Positions 8,841 to 17,543 of a stretch of 64,000 bases of DNA are shown here, one piece after another. The number at the start of each line of letters is the position of its first letter. Within the stretch, counting starts at the first letter, position 1. The notes under the pieces were generated by a model. It worked only from the letters and a program-made list of their open reading frames with translations, was not told where the DNA came from and ran no database searches. A program made the translations under genes and the position numbers. The DNA is taken from NCBI RefSeq assembly GCF_017743865.1, contig NZ_JAGHRJ010000001.1, forward strand, positions 1,116,001 to 1,180,000, in the 5' to 3' direction. Origin of the DNA: Labrenzia sp. R4_2 (lineage in GTDB: Bacteria > Pseudomonadota > Alphaproteobacteria > Rhizobiales > Stappiaceae).

Positions 8841-11633
8841 TTAAAAGAACGATCGTCCGCGTTGCCACCAACCGCCGCGTTTCGGCTTGTCGGCTTTTTC
8901 TTCGCCAGATGTTTCACTCGTCACGACGGGTTCGGCTGGAGCAGAAGGCTTAATCGGCTCTTCCGGTTCGTCTGCAACCGCTTCAGCTTCGACCGGCTGC
9001 TCGGAGACTGGAGTATCGATGACGATGTCTTCCGCTCTATCCGCTTGAGCGACCGGTTCCTCAATGCTCTCCGCAGTTTCAGTTTCAGTTTCAGTTTCAG
9101 TTTCCGCTGCCTGTGAAGGTTCTACAGCCTCAGACGGCTCCGATGCGCTCGTATCGACGCCATTAACCGGCTGATCCGGGGTGCCGGGGTCGGCAGCCGC
9201 GACAGTTTCCGATCCCGGTGCGTCGGATGCAGCAGTTACTTCAGTCGGTTGAGCGTCCGAGCTGTCGTCAGAGACAGGTGCATCAGAAGAGTCGCCGTCA
9301 GAGCCGTTGGCATCGTCCGCCCGATTTTCCATCTCGTCGTCACGGCGCCCACGGCGGCCACCCCGGCGGCCCCGGCGCCGTTTGCGGCGCGGTTCATCGT
9401 CGTTGTCGCCGTCCGAGCCGCGCGCTTCGGCCTGTTCACCATCAGCATTTTCGCTGTCGGCATTTGCCTCTGAGGTCTCATCGCTTTGAGCGTCGGAACC
9501 ACCCCGGCGGCGCTTGCGGCGACGGCGGCGGCGGCGGTCGCCATTGTCATCGTCCTGCTGAGCTTGTTCTTCAACAACCGGCTGCTCGGTATCTTCGTCG
9601 ATGATATCGATCATGTCCGGCTGGACAGTCGCTGTCGGCATAGGCTGACGATCGCGATCAATCAGGGCGCCGCGTTCCAGAACATACAGCTGCCCATTGA
9701 CCATGTGGTCTGCCTGGACTTCGATCCCGACCAGGAAACGCACCTCAAGGTCGAACAGGTTCGAGCGTTTCTGATTGAGGATGTAAAGAGCGACTTCCGC
9801 CGACGTCCGGATGATCAGATCGTGCGTTGCGCCCTTCAGAAGGTTGTCTTCGATGGACCGCAGTACGTGGAGTGCTACAGATTCCACAGACCGGATCATG
9901 CCCGTGCCCTGACAGTGCGGACATGGAGTTGTGGAGCTCTCCAGAACACCGGTGCGCAGCCGCTGACGCGACATTTCCAGAAGACCGAAATGGGAAATCC
10001 GTCCGACCTGGATCCGTGCGCGGTCGTTTTTCAGGCAGTCCTTCAGTTTCCGCTCAACCGCCCGGTTGTTTTTCGATTCCTCCATATCGATGAAGTCGAT
10101 GACAACAAGTCCGGCAAGGTCGCGCAGGCGCAACTGCCTGGTCACTTCCTCGGCGGCTTCCAAGTTGGTCTGAAGGGCGGTGTCCTCAATGTTGTGTTCG
10201 CGGGTCGACTTGCCCGAGTTCACGTCGATGGAAACCAGAGCCTCGGTCTGGTTGATAACAATGTATCCGCCTGACTTCAGGGTCACGTGCGGCGAGAACA
10301 TGGCATCAAGCTGCGGTTCCACGCCATAACGGATGAACAGCGGGGAGGGGTCGCGATACGGCTGGACGTTCTTGGCATGGCTCGGCATGAGCATGCGCAT
10401 GAAGTCTTTTGCCTCCCGGTAGCCTTCGTCGCCTGCGACCGAAACCTCGTCTATGTCCTTGTTGTAGAGGTCCCTGATCGATCGTTTGATCAAGCTGCCT
10501 TCCTCATAAACGAGACTGGGCGCGCTCGATTTTAAGGTCAGCTCGCGCACATTCTCCCAGAGCCGCATGAGGTATTCAAAGTCGCGCTTGATCTCTGCCT
10601 TGGTGCGGCTTGCACCTGCAGTGCGCAGGATAACGCCCATGCCTTCCGGCACATCCAGCTCGGTCGCGATTTTCTTGAGCCGCTTGCGGTCTGTTGGCTG
10701 TGTGATCTTCCTGGAGATACCACCACCACGGGCGGTGTTCGGCATCAAAACGGAATACCGGCCCGCCAAAGACAAATAGGTGGTCAGAGCCGCGCCCTTG
10801 TTGCCGCGCTCTTCTTTTACCACTTGCACCAGGATGATCTGGCGGCGCTTGATGACTTCCTGGATCTTGTATTGCTTGCGCATCGGAGCGCGGCGCTCCG
10901 GCACTTCTTCCAGAGCGTCTTCTGCGCCAACGGATTCGACTTCATCGTCGCCGTTGTCACCGGCATCGTCGCTTGATGCAGCTTCAACGTCAGACTTGCG
11001 GCGCCGCCGGCGGCGCGCACGGGCCGGTTTGGCGTCATCTTCGTTTTCATCAGACGCGGTCTCTGCGTCCGCGTCTGCGTCGGGAGACTGAGCATCGACG
11101 GTGTTCTCATCAGCTGTTTCGCCATCGGAGACGGCATCAGCATCGGCTTCGTCGTTGCTATCGGCAGCTACCGATTCCGTAGCTTCTAGATCACTGTCTG
11201 TATGTGCTTCTGGATCAGACCCGTCTTCGTCTGCGGCCTCGACCTTTTCACTGGCAACAGTATCGCCATCCGATTCGTTGCGGGCTGCCCGTGACCGGCG
11301 CCGGCGTTTCGGCTTTTCTTCCTGTTCGGTTTCGTCGGGTTGGCGCTCGGCAGCTTCGGCCGCGAGCAATGCCTCCCGGTCGGCAACCGGGATTTGATAG
11401 TAATCCGGGTGAATTTCGCTGAATGCCAGAAAACCGTGCCGGTTTCCGCCGTATTCTACAAAAGCTGCCTGAAGGGAGGGTTCGACCCGTGTGACCTTCG
11501 CCAGATAAATGTTACCACGCAGCTGTTTGCGATTCGCTGCTTCAAAATCGAATTCTTCAACCCGATTGCCGCGGACGACGACGACCCGGGTCTCTTCCGG
11601 GTGGCCCGCGTCGATCAGCATCTTGTTTGCCAT
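8841..11633 (-). CDS. rne: Ribonuclease E/G family endoribonuclease
   Basis: The main single-strand-specific endoribonuclease for mRNA decay and rRNA/tRNA processing and the scaffold of the degradosome. The 930-residue protein starts MANKMLIDAGHPEETRVVVV. An S1 domain (FVEYGGNRHGFLAFSEIHPDY) is split by a long acidic and arginine-rich insert at about residues 95-255, typical of alphaproteobacterial RNase E. The catalytic DNase I-like part has VSIDVNSGKST and LVVIDFIDME, and the zinc link CPHC lies in TTPCPHCQGTGM. After about residue 640 the protein is disordered, with Arg-rich (RRRRRRRKRRRGG) and Glu/Asp/Ser/Thr-rich stretches that would bind RNA and degradosome partners; it ends RGGWWQRGRSFF. 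The ribosome binding site is GGAG 9 bases before ATG 11633. An in-frame six-base repeat lies at 9074-9103. Confidence 0.95.
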   Translation of the reverse strand: MANKMLIDAGHPEETRVVVVRGNRVEEFDFEAANRKQLRGNIYLAKVTRVEPSLQAAFVEYGGNRHGFLAFSEIHPDYYQIPVADREALLAAEAAERQPDETEQEEKPKRRRRSRAARNESDGDTVASEKVEAADEDGSDPEAHTDSDLEATESVAADSNDEADADAVSDGETADENTVDAQSPDADADAETASDENEDDAKPARARRRRRRKSDVEAASSDDAGDNGDDEVESVGAEDALEEVPERRAPMRKQYKIQEVIKRRQIILVQVVKEERGNKGAALTTYLSLAGRYSVLMPNTARGGGISRKITQPTDRKRLKKIATELDVPEGMGVILRTAGASRTKAEIKRDFEYLMRLWENVRELTLKSSAPSLVYEEGSLIKRSIRDLYNKDIDEVSVAGDEGYREAKDFMRMLMPSHAKNVQPYRDPSPLFIRYGVEPQLDAMFSPHVTLKSGGYIVINQTEALVSIDVNSGKSTREHNIEDTALQTNLEAAEEVTRQLRLRDLAGLVVIDFIDMEESKNNRAVERKLKDCLKNDRARIQVGRISHFGLLEMSRQRLRTGVLESSTTPCPHCQGTGMIRSVESVALHVLRSIEDNLLKGATHDLIIRTSAEVALYILNQKRSNLFDLEVRFLVGIEVQADHMVNGQLYVLERGALIDRDRQPMPTATVQPDMIDIIDEDTEQPVVEEQAQQDDDNGDRRRRRRRKRRRGGSDAQSDETSEANADSENADGEQAEARGSDGDNDDEPRRKRRRGRRGGRRGRRDDEMENRADDANGSDGDSSDAPVSDDSSDAQPTEVTAASDAPGSETVAAADPGTPDQPVNGVDTSASEPSEAVEPSQAAETETETETETAESIEEPVAQADRAEDIVIDTPVSEQPVEAEAVADEPEEPIKPSAPAEPVVTSETSGEEKADKPKRGGWWQRGRSFF
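9074..9103. repeat. Five tandem CAGTTT hexamers inside rne
   Basis: Five exact copies of CAGTTT on the plus strand encode a Glu-Thr dipeptide repeat in the disordered tail of RNase E. Copy-number change would keep the reading frame. Confidence 0.9.
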
Positions 11634-12287
11634 TATTGAATTTCTCCACGGCGGCGCTCATGTGCGCGCATCTGAAGCGCGCATCGCCCGAAAGGAGGAT
11701 GGCCGCCGTACTTGTTTTGCTGTTGTGAGCAAGGGCGTCTGCGCCCGGCGCGTTTGGCTGATCAAAACAAGCGGCCGCACCTAAGGCGGGGGCTTGTTCG
11801 ATGTTGATCAGCATTTGCATCACGCGGGTCCTTCGGGGCAACGCAAGCCCTTGAGTTAAGTCTATCAATCTGTGTTCCGGCTCAGCTGGCCTCGTGGCCA
11901 TGGATCTGGTCCCGGTCGGGTCAGGCTGGTCTGGTTATCCCCTTCGACCCCGAAAGACTGCACGTTCAAACGTTTGCAGCGCCAAGGGGCGATGGATCGT
12001 CAGCAACCGCCGATATGCTGTCCATTTGAGGTTTCGGATCGCCCGTGATACGGCAGAACGGCCTCTGTTCTATCGTTTTATGGGCCCGCAAACCGATGGC
12101 ATTGTGGATATGTCCATCCTTTTGCCACATCGGACAGTATCGGTTTCAAACCTGAATCCGTAAGGTACTTTTACGATCCGCGAACAAGGTTTGCAAGCAA
12201 ACTGAACAGCCTAAGGCATTTTCCCTATCGAATAGGGGGCGAATGGCATAAAACCTCGAAGGTTCAAGGCGATCTGATTTGGTGAGA
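11634..12287. promoter_or_regulatory. 650-base divergent intergenic region: rne leader and amiC promoter side
   Basis: No gene can be supported here. Near rne there is a 7-bp hairpin (TGCGCGC / GCGCGCA, 11663-11683) about 13 bases before the GGAG ribosome binding site and inside the presumed leader. A CCCTAT / ATAGGG hairpin lies at 12223-12237 before amiC. AACCTGAATCCGT at about 12150 also occurs in the inverted-repeat element at 31363-31461. RNase E genes are commonly autoregulated through a long 5' leader, so the length here may be functional; this is inference. Confidence 0.45.
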
Positions 12288-13595
12288 ATGGCTGATAACA
12301 TAAAAGTGCTGAAATCACCGGCGTCAAGCGGCTTTGCCGGTGTGCTGGCGATTGTTCCGGCGATCCAATGGGTTATTGCGCTCGCGGTCATTTCACTTGC
12401 GCTCCTTGTATCAGCATATGGGGCGCCGACACTGGCGGCTGACAAGCCTGTCATCTCAGCCGCGCGCGTCGCCGGTGACGAAGACCGGACACGAATCGTT
12501 TTTGAACTCAACACGCAGGTCACCCCTGTGATTTCCGCACTTGGAACGCCCTACCGGCTCATTCTGGATCTGCCGGAAGTGACCTTTGCGTTTGATAAGA
12601 GAGCGCAAAATGCGGAGCAAGGGCTCGTTCGTGACTGGCGGTTTGGCCTGTTCGCCGTTGGAAAGTCCCGCGTGGTTGTGGACTTGGCTGCACCGGTCCG
12701 GGTGGACAAGACACTGTTTTTGCCCTCGATCGACGATCAGCCATCGCGCCTGGTGATCGATCTCGTCCGGGCCAGCGATGAAGAATTTGCGGAGTTTGTC
12801 TATGAAACCCGGTCAAAGCGCACAGCCAGCCGGGAGGCCGCTGCACCCAAAACCGATCTCCTGACCGCGCAACGCGCGAACAGCAAACCAGTGATCGTGC
12901 TGGATCCGGGGCATGGCGGCATTGACTACGGAGCGATTGGTGTCGGCGGAACTTTGGAAAAGGCGATCGTTCTGGAGTTTTCCAAATTGCTTCGGGACAA
13001 GCTTTCAGAAGGCGGTCTCTATCAGATCCATTTGACCCGGGATGATGACACATTCATCCCACTGGGAGAGCGTGTCCAGATCGGTCATGATTTGGCGGCT
13101 GATCTCTTTATTTCGATCCATGCTGATTCGGTGGTGCGCGGTAAAAAACTTGCGCGCGGAGCGACTGTTTACACCTTGTCAGACCGGGCATCGGATGACC
13201 TTGCCGAGGAGTTGGCCGCCAGCGAAAACATGTCGGACATCATCGCGGGTGTTGAACTCGAAGAAGAGCCGACTGAAGTGACCGACATTCTGCTTGATTT
13301 GGCCCGCCGCGAGACCCGGTCTTTCTCTGTCTATTTTGCCAAGACCCTGATTGGCGAATTGCAGAGCGCTGTCCGGTTGATCCGAAACCCGCACAGATCA
13401 GCCGGTTTCCGGGTTTTGAAAGCGCATGATGTGCCCTCGGTTCTGGTCGAGCTCGGCTACCTTTCGAACGCGCATGACGAGAAACTCTTGATATCTGAAG
13501 AATGGCGGGAGCGGATGGCGGACGCCATGACAGAGGCCATCCACAGTTTCTTCAGGCCTCGCCTGGCCGGACGGGACGGGGCGGTATCGCAATAA
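12288..13595 (+). CDS. amiC: N-acetylmuramoyl-L-alanine amidase with AMIN domain
   Basis: A periplasmic zinc amidase that cuts the bond between MurNAc and the stem peptide during septum splitting. The 435-residue product has an N-terminal membrane or signal segment (VIALAVISLALLVSAYG, about residues 29-45), an AMIN domain that targets the septum (RIVFELNTQVTPVISAL, YRLILDLPEV), a charged linker, and an Amidase_3 domain. Zinc ligands are visible in VLDPGHGGIDYG (His), the Glu after GTLEKAIVLEF, and FISIHADS (His); the catalytic Glu is in VPSVLVELGYLSN. ATG 12288 is preferred, but TTG 12279 and GTG 12282 are in frame just upstream and the ribosome binding site does not decide. It precedes the PBP1A gene by about 180 bases, consistent with a shared role in the cell wall. 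Confidence 0.92.
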   Translation: MADNIKVLKSPASSGFAGVLAIVPAIQWVIALAVISLALLVSAYGAPTLAADKPVISAARVAGDEDRTRIVFELNTQVTPVISALGTPYRLILDLPEVTFAFDKRAQNAEQGLVRDWRFGLFAVGKSRVVVDLAAPVRVDKTLFLPSIDDQPSRLVIDLVRASDEEFAEFVYETRSKRTASREAAAPKTDLLTAQRANSKPVIVLDPGHGGIDYGAIGVGGTLEKAIVLEFSKLLRDKLSEGGLYQIHLTRDDDTFIPLGERVQIGHDLAADLFISIHADSVVRGKKLARGATVYTLSDRASDDLAEELAASENMSDIIAGVELEEEPTEVTDILLDLARRETRSFSVYFAKTLIGELQSAVRLIRNPHRSAGFRVLKAHDVPSVLVELGYLSNAHDEKLLISEEWRERMADAMTEAIHSFFRPRLAGRDGAVSQ

Positions 13596-13777
13596 CCGGT
13601 GCAACCGGCGAAAAAACATTCGGAAACCTTTAGCTAGTATTTGCCTCAGCATCGCCATAAATGTGCACGACTTAGGCAAACACTGCTATTGTCGCAATTG
13701 GCACGGATATGTGCCTGCCCTTAAAAGCGTGGTAAGAGACGTAAGGGCATGCTGGACGGGGAAAGACGAGCCCGCAT

Positions 13778-16231
13778 ATGAAATTCTTGGTGAAGTTCTT
13801 TGGTTATCTATTTGGGATCGGCGCGGCCTTTGCCTTGCTGATGGCCGCTGGGGTGTGGATGTATCTGCAACACCTCAATGATGGATTGCCGGACTATAGT
13901 GCTCTGAAGAACTATGAGCCGCCGGTCATGACCCGTGTTCATGCCGCAGACGGCAGCCTCATGGCGGAATATGCGACCCAGCGCCGGATGTTTCTGCCGA
14001 TCCAGGCGATGCCCGACCGCTTGAAACAGTCGTTCATCTCTGCCGAGGACAAGAACTTTTACACTCACCTGGGTGTTGACCCGGAGGGCATTGCCCGTGC
14101 GGCTGTGCGCTTTATCCAGAATTACGGATCAGGCCGCCGTCCGGAAGGCGCGTCGACGATCACGCAGCAGGTCGCAAAGAACTTCCTTCTGACCAATGAG
14201 TTGCGCGTTGAACGGAAAATCAAGGAAGCCATCCTCGCGCTGCGCATTGAGCAAGCCTACACCAAGGACGAGATCCTCGAGCTTTATCTCAACGAGATCT
14301 ACTTCGGGTTCGGCGCCTACGGCGTTGCTGCGGCCTCGCTGATCTATTTTGACAAGTCTGTTCATGAGCTGGCTTTGGAAGAGGCGGCCTATCTGGCAGC
14401 GCTTCCAAAAGGACCAAGCAACTATCACCCGTACCGGAAAACCGACGCTGCTATTGCGCGCCGCAACTATGTGATCGACCGCATGGTTGAAGACGGTCAT
14501 GTGAGCTTTGAAGACGGCGAAGAAGCCAAGGCTAAGCCGATCACGGTGAAGCTCCGTGGTCACGGTTCCAAGCTTTTTGCCGCAGAATACTTCACCGAAG
14601 AAGTCCGCCGGGAAGTGGCTGACATCTTTGGCACCAAGCGCCTTTATGAGGGCGGCCTTTCCGTGCGGTCCACGCTCGACCCGGAAATGCAACAGATCGC
14701 GCGCAAGACCCTGATGGACGGCCTGATCAAGTTCGATCACCAGCGCGGCAGCTGGAACGGGCCGATTGACCGCATCTCCACAGGCACCGATTGGGGCGTG
14801 GAACTTGCTAAGATCGAGGCGCTGAGCGATCTGCCGGAATGGTCACTGGCTGTTGTTCTGGAAAGCGGGACCAGCGAAGCGCGCGTTGGTATTCAGCCGA
14901 AGCGGCTTCAAAGCGGGCAGCTCGAGGAAGACCGCAAGGCGGGCCCGCTGTTTCTGGAAACCATGAAGTGGGCACGGGTTGGTGGCCGGGCACCATCCGC
15001 CGTCTCTGACGTTCTGGCGCCGGGTGATGTGGTCTATGTTCAGGAAAGCGCCGTTGCACCGGGCACCTATGAACTTCGCCAGATCCCGAAAGTGTCCGGC
15101 GCCCTTGTCGCGATGGACCCCTACACCGGCCGTGTTCTGGCGCTGGTCGGCGGCTTCAGCTTTGCCCAGAGTGAATTTAACCGGGCAACACAGGCCTGGC
15201 GTCAGCCGGGCTCGTCCTTCAAGCCGTTCTTGTATGCTGCAGCCCTCGACAATGGGTACACGCCGTCATCTGTGGTAATGGACGCGCCGCTTGAGATTTC
15301 ACAAGGCCCAGGCCTTGGGACCTGGCGGCCGCAAAACTACGGCGGCAAGTTCTACGGTCCCTCAACCTTGCGCACCGGGATTGAGCGTTCCCGGAACGTG
15401 ATGACCGTGCGCCTTGCGCAGGACATGGGCATGCCGCTGGTGGCCGAATACGCCAAGCGGTTCGGCATCTACGATAACATGCTGCCGGTTCTGTCCATGT
15501 CGCTCGGTGCCGGGGAAACCACGGTCCTTCGGATGACAGCGGCTTACGCGACCATAGCCAATGGTGGCCGGAAGCTGCGTCCGACCCTGATCGACCGGAT
15601 CCAGGACCGCTACGGCCGAACAATCTACAAGCACGACAGCCGGATCTGTGACGGCTGTACCCAAAATGCGTGGGATGGTCAGAGCGAACCGACTTTGATC
15701 GACAATCGTGAGCAAGTGCTCGACCCGATGACCGCTTATCAGATCACCTCCATGATGGAAGGTGTGGTCCAGCGCGGAACCGCGACATCCGTTCGTGCCG
15801 TCAATCGTCCTGTTGCCGGCAAGACCGGCACAACGAATGATGAAAAGGATGCCTGGTTCGTTGGCTACACCCCGGATCTCGCAGTGGGTGTTTTCGTCGG
15901 TTTCGACAATCCCAAGCCGATGGGCCGCGGCGCGACCGGTGGACAGGTGGCTGCACCGATCTTTACCGAATTCGTCAAGCAAGCACTCGCCGAAAAGCCG
16001 CCGGTGGAGTTCCGGGTCCCGCGCGGGCTGCAGTTGATCCCGATCAACAAGAACACCGGATTGCGGACAGCTGGTGGAACGCCGGGCGCGATCCTGGAAG
16101 CTTTCAAGCCGGGTATGGCCCCGCCGGACAGCTATTCCGTTATCGGGTTCCAGGATACAATGGGTGTTCCAACCTATGTCTCTCCTGAAGCTGGACAGGC
16201 TGTTCTGCAAGGCACCGGCGGACTTTACTGA
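13778..16231 (+). CDS. mrcA: Penicillin-binding protein 1A, bifunctional transglycosylase/transpeptidase
   Basis: A class A PBP that polymerises lipid II and cross-links peptidoglycan at the inner membrane. The 817-residue protein has a short cytoplasmic start, one membrane helix (residues about 10-30), a family 51 glycosyltransferase domain with the catalytic Glu90 in SAEDKNFYTHLG and the motifs GASTITQQVAKN and RKIKEAILALRIE, an OB-like insert, and a transpeptidase domain. The transpeptidase motifs are SSFK with Ser479, SRN and KTGTT with Lys682. The length fits the alphaproteobacterial PBP1A type. It follows amiC on the same strand and is closed by a strong terminator before prfB. Confidence 0.95.
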   Translation: MKFLVKFFGYLFGIGAAFALLMAAGVWMYLQHLNDGLPDYSALKNYEPPVMTRVHAADGSLMAEYATQRRMFLPIQAMPDRLKQSFISAEDKNFYTHLGVDPEGIARAAVRFIQNYGSGRRPEGASTITQQVAKNFLLTNELRVERKIKEAILALRIEQAYTKDEILELYLNEIYFGFGAYGVAAASLIYFDKSVHELALEEAAYLAALPKGPSNYHPYRKTDAAIARRNYVIDRMVEDGHVSFEDGEEAKAKPITVKLRGHGSKLFAAEYFTEEVRREVADIFGTKRLYEGGLSVRSTLDPEMQQIARKTLMDGLIKFDHQRGSWNGPIDRISTGTDWGVELAKIEALSDLPEWSLAVVLESGTSEARVGIQPKRLQSGQLEEDRKAGPLFLETMKWARVGGRAPSAVSDVLAPGDVVYVQESAVAPGTYELRQIPKVSGALVAMDPYTGRVLALVGGFSFAQSEFNRATQAWRQPGSSFKPFLYAAALDNGYTPSSVVMDAPLEISQGPGLGTWRPQNYGGKFYGPSTLRTGIERSRNVMTVRLAQDMGMPLVAEYAKRFGIYDNMLPVLSMSLGAGETTVLRMTAAYATIANGGRKLRPTLIDRIQDRYGRTIYKHDSRICDGCTQNAWDGQSEPTLIDNREQVLDPMTAYQITSMMEGVVQRGTATSVRAVNRPVAGKTGTTNDEKDAWFVGYTPDLAVGVFVGFDNPKPMGRGATGGQVAAPIFTEFVKQALAEKPPVEFRVPRGLQLIPINKNTGLRTAGGTPGAILEAFKPGMAPPDSYSVIGFQDTMGVPTYVSPEAGQAVLQGTGGLY

Positions 16232-16302
16232 CGATTGCCACAAACGCCGTTTGTGGTGGTTTACAGGAAAGTTGCGGAAAGCTAATCTCCCGCTCCAAAT
16301 TC

Positions 16303-16335
16303 AGCCCGGATCCTGAATCAAGGCTCCGGGCTTTT
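16303..16335 (+). terminator. Terminator after the PBP1A gene
   Basis: A perfect 8-bp stem AGCCCGGA / TCCGGGCT with a 14-base loop is followed by TTT. Confidence 0.75.
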
Positions 16336-16357
16336 CACCAATTAAGAGAGGTATCCG

Positions 16358-17489
16358 ATGCGCGCCGAGATGGAAGCCATCGTTGATGAAATCAAGCAGG
16401 CCATAAGCCTGCTGAGGAGGCATCTTTGACTGGGATCAAGCCCTGGTAAGACTGGAGGAGCTGAATGCTCTTTCTGAAGATCCCGAACTCTGGAATGACC
16501 CGGCCAAAGCCCAGAAACTGATGCGCGAGCGTCAGCAGCTTGACGACGGCATCAATGGCGTGAAGGGGCTGGAACAGGATCTGGCGGACAACATCGAGCT
16601 GATCGAGCTCGGTGAAATGGAAGACGACAAGTCTGTTGTCGAGGACGCCGAAGAGGCACTACGCGGGCTCAAGGACAAGGTCAATCAGCTTCAGCTAAAT
16701 TCGCTTCTGTCCGGTGAGGCGGACGGCAACGACACCTATCTGGAAATCAACTCCGGGGCAGGGGGCACGGAGAGCCAGGACTGGGCCTCCATGCTGCTGC
16801 GCATGTACCGCCGTTGGGCGGAAAAGCGCGGCTACAAGGTTGAACTTCTGGAATACCACGACGGTGAAGAGGCCGGTATCAAATCGGCGACGCTGCTCAT
16901 CAAGGGCGAGAATGCCTATGGCTGGCTGAAGACTGAATCTGGCGTCCACCGCCTTGTCCGGATTTCGCCATATGACAGCAATGCCCGCCGTCACACCAGC
17001 TTCTCCAGCGCCTGGGTTTACCCCGTGATCGATGACAGCATCGAGATTGATGTCAACGAGAGCGATTGCCGGATCGATACCTACCGTGCATCCGGCGCTG
17101 GCGGCCAGCACGTCAACACGACTGATTCCGCTGTGCGCATCACGCACCAGCCGACCGGTATTGTCGTGCAGTGTCAGTCCGAGCGCTCCCAGCACAAGAA
17201 CCGGGCAACTGCCTGGGGCATGCTGAAGGCGCGTTTGTACGAAGCTGAGCTGAAAAAGCGCGAAGAAGCGGCCAATGCAGAAGCAGCGTCCAAGACCGAC
17301 ATTGGCTGGGGCCACCAGATCCGTTCTTATGTTCTGCAGCCCTATCAGCTGGTCAAGGATCTGCGGACCGGTGTGCAAAGCACATCGCCGGACGATGTGC
17401 TGGACGGCGACCTTGATACCTTCATGGAAGCAGCGCTTGCGCAGCGGGTCTTCGGCGGCGACGAAGTCGTTGTTGAGGATATTGAGTAA
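16358..17489 (+). CDS. prfB: Peptide chain release factor 2, with programmed +1 frameshift
   Basis: RF2 recognises UAA and UGA and triggers release of the finished peptide. The gene is in two frames: codons 1-23 run from ATG 16358 to CTT 16424-16426, followed in frame by TGA 16427-16429; a +1 slip to GAC 16428 continues to TAA 17489, giving 376 residues. The catalytic GGQ motif is in [16 protein letters not shown] and the codon-recognition tripeptide SPF appears here as [13 protein letters not shown]. After the slip the protein resumes [13 protein letters not shown], the normal RF2 continuation, so the break is biological and not a sequencing error. A strong terminator follows. The start ATG has AGAGAGG upstream. 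Confidence 0.95.
16415..16430 (+). promoter_or_regulatory. prfB programmed +1 frameshift site
   Basis: AGGAGG (16415-16420), an internal Shine-Dalgarno sequence, lies three bases before CTT TGA C. This is the spacing and slip codon of the classic RF2 autoregulatory site: low RF2 lets the ribosome pause at UGA and slip forward one base. Confidence 0.95.
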
Positions 17490-17515
17490 GCTGATCTCTC
17501 CTGGAGACCAGATTG

Positions 17516-17543
17516 AAAGCGGCGCCTCGGTGCCGCTTTTTTT
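17516..17543 (+). terminator. Terminator after prfB
   Basis: AAGCGGC / GCCGCTT stem with a run of seven T. The T run overlaps the stop codon of the convergent M23 peptidase gene. Confidence 0.85.

Noticed and set aside
13596..13640. Terminator after amiC (CCGG / CCGG with A run)
   Set aside because: The stem is only 4 bp and no T run follows.
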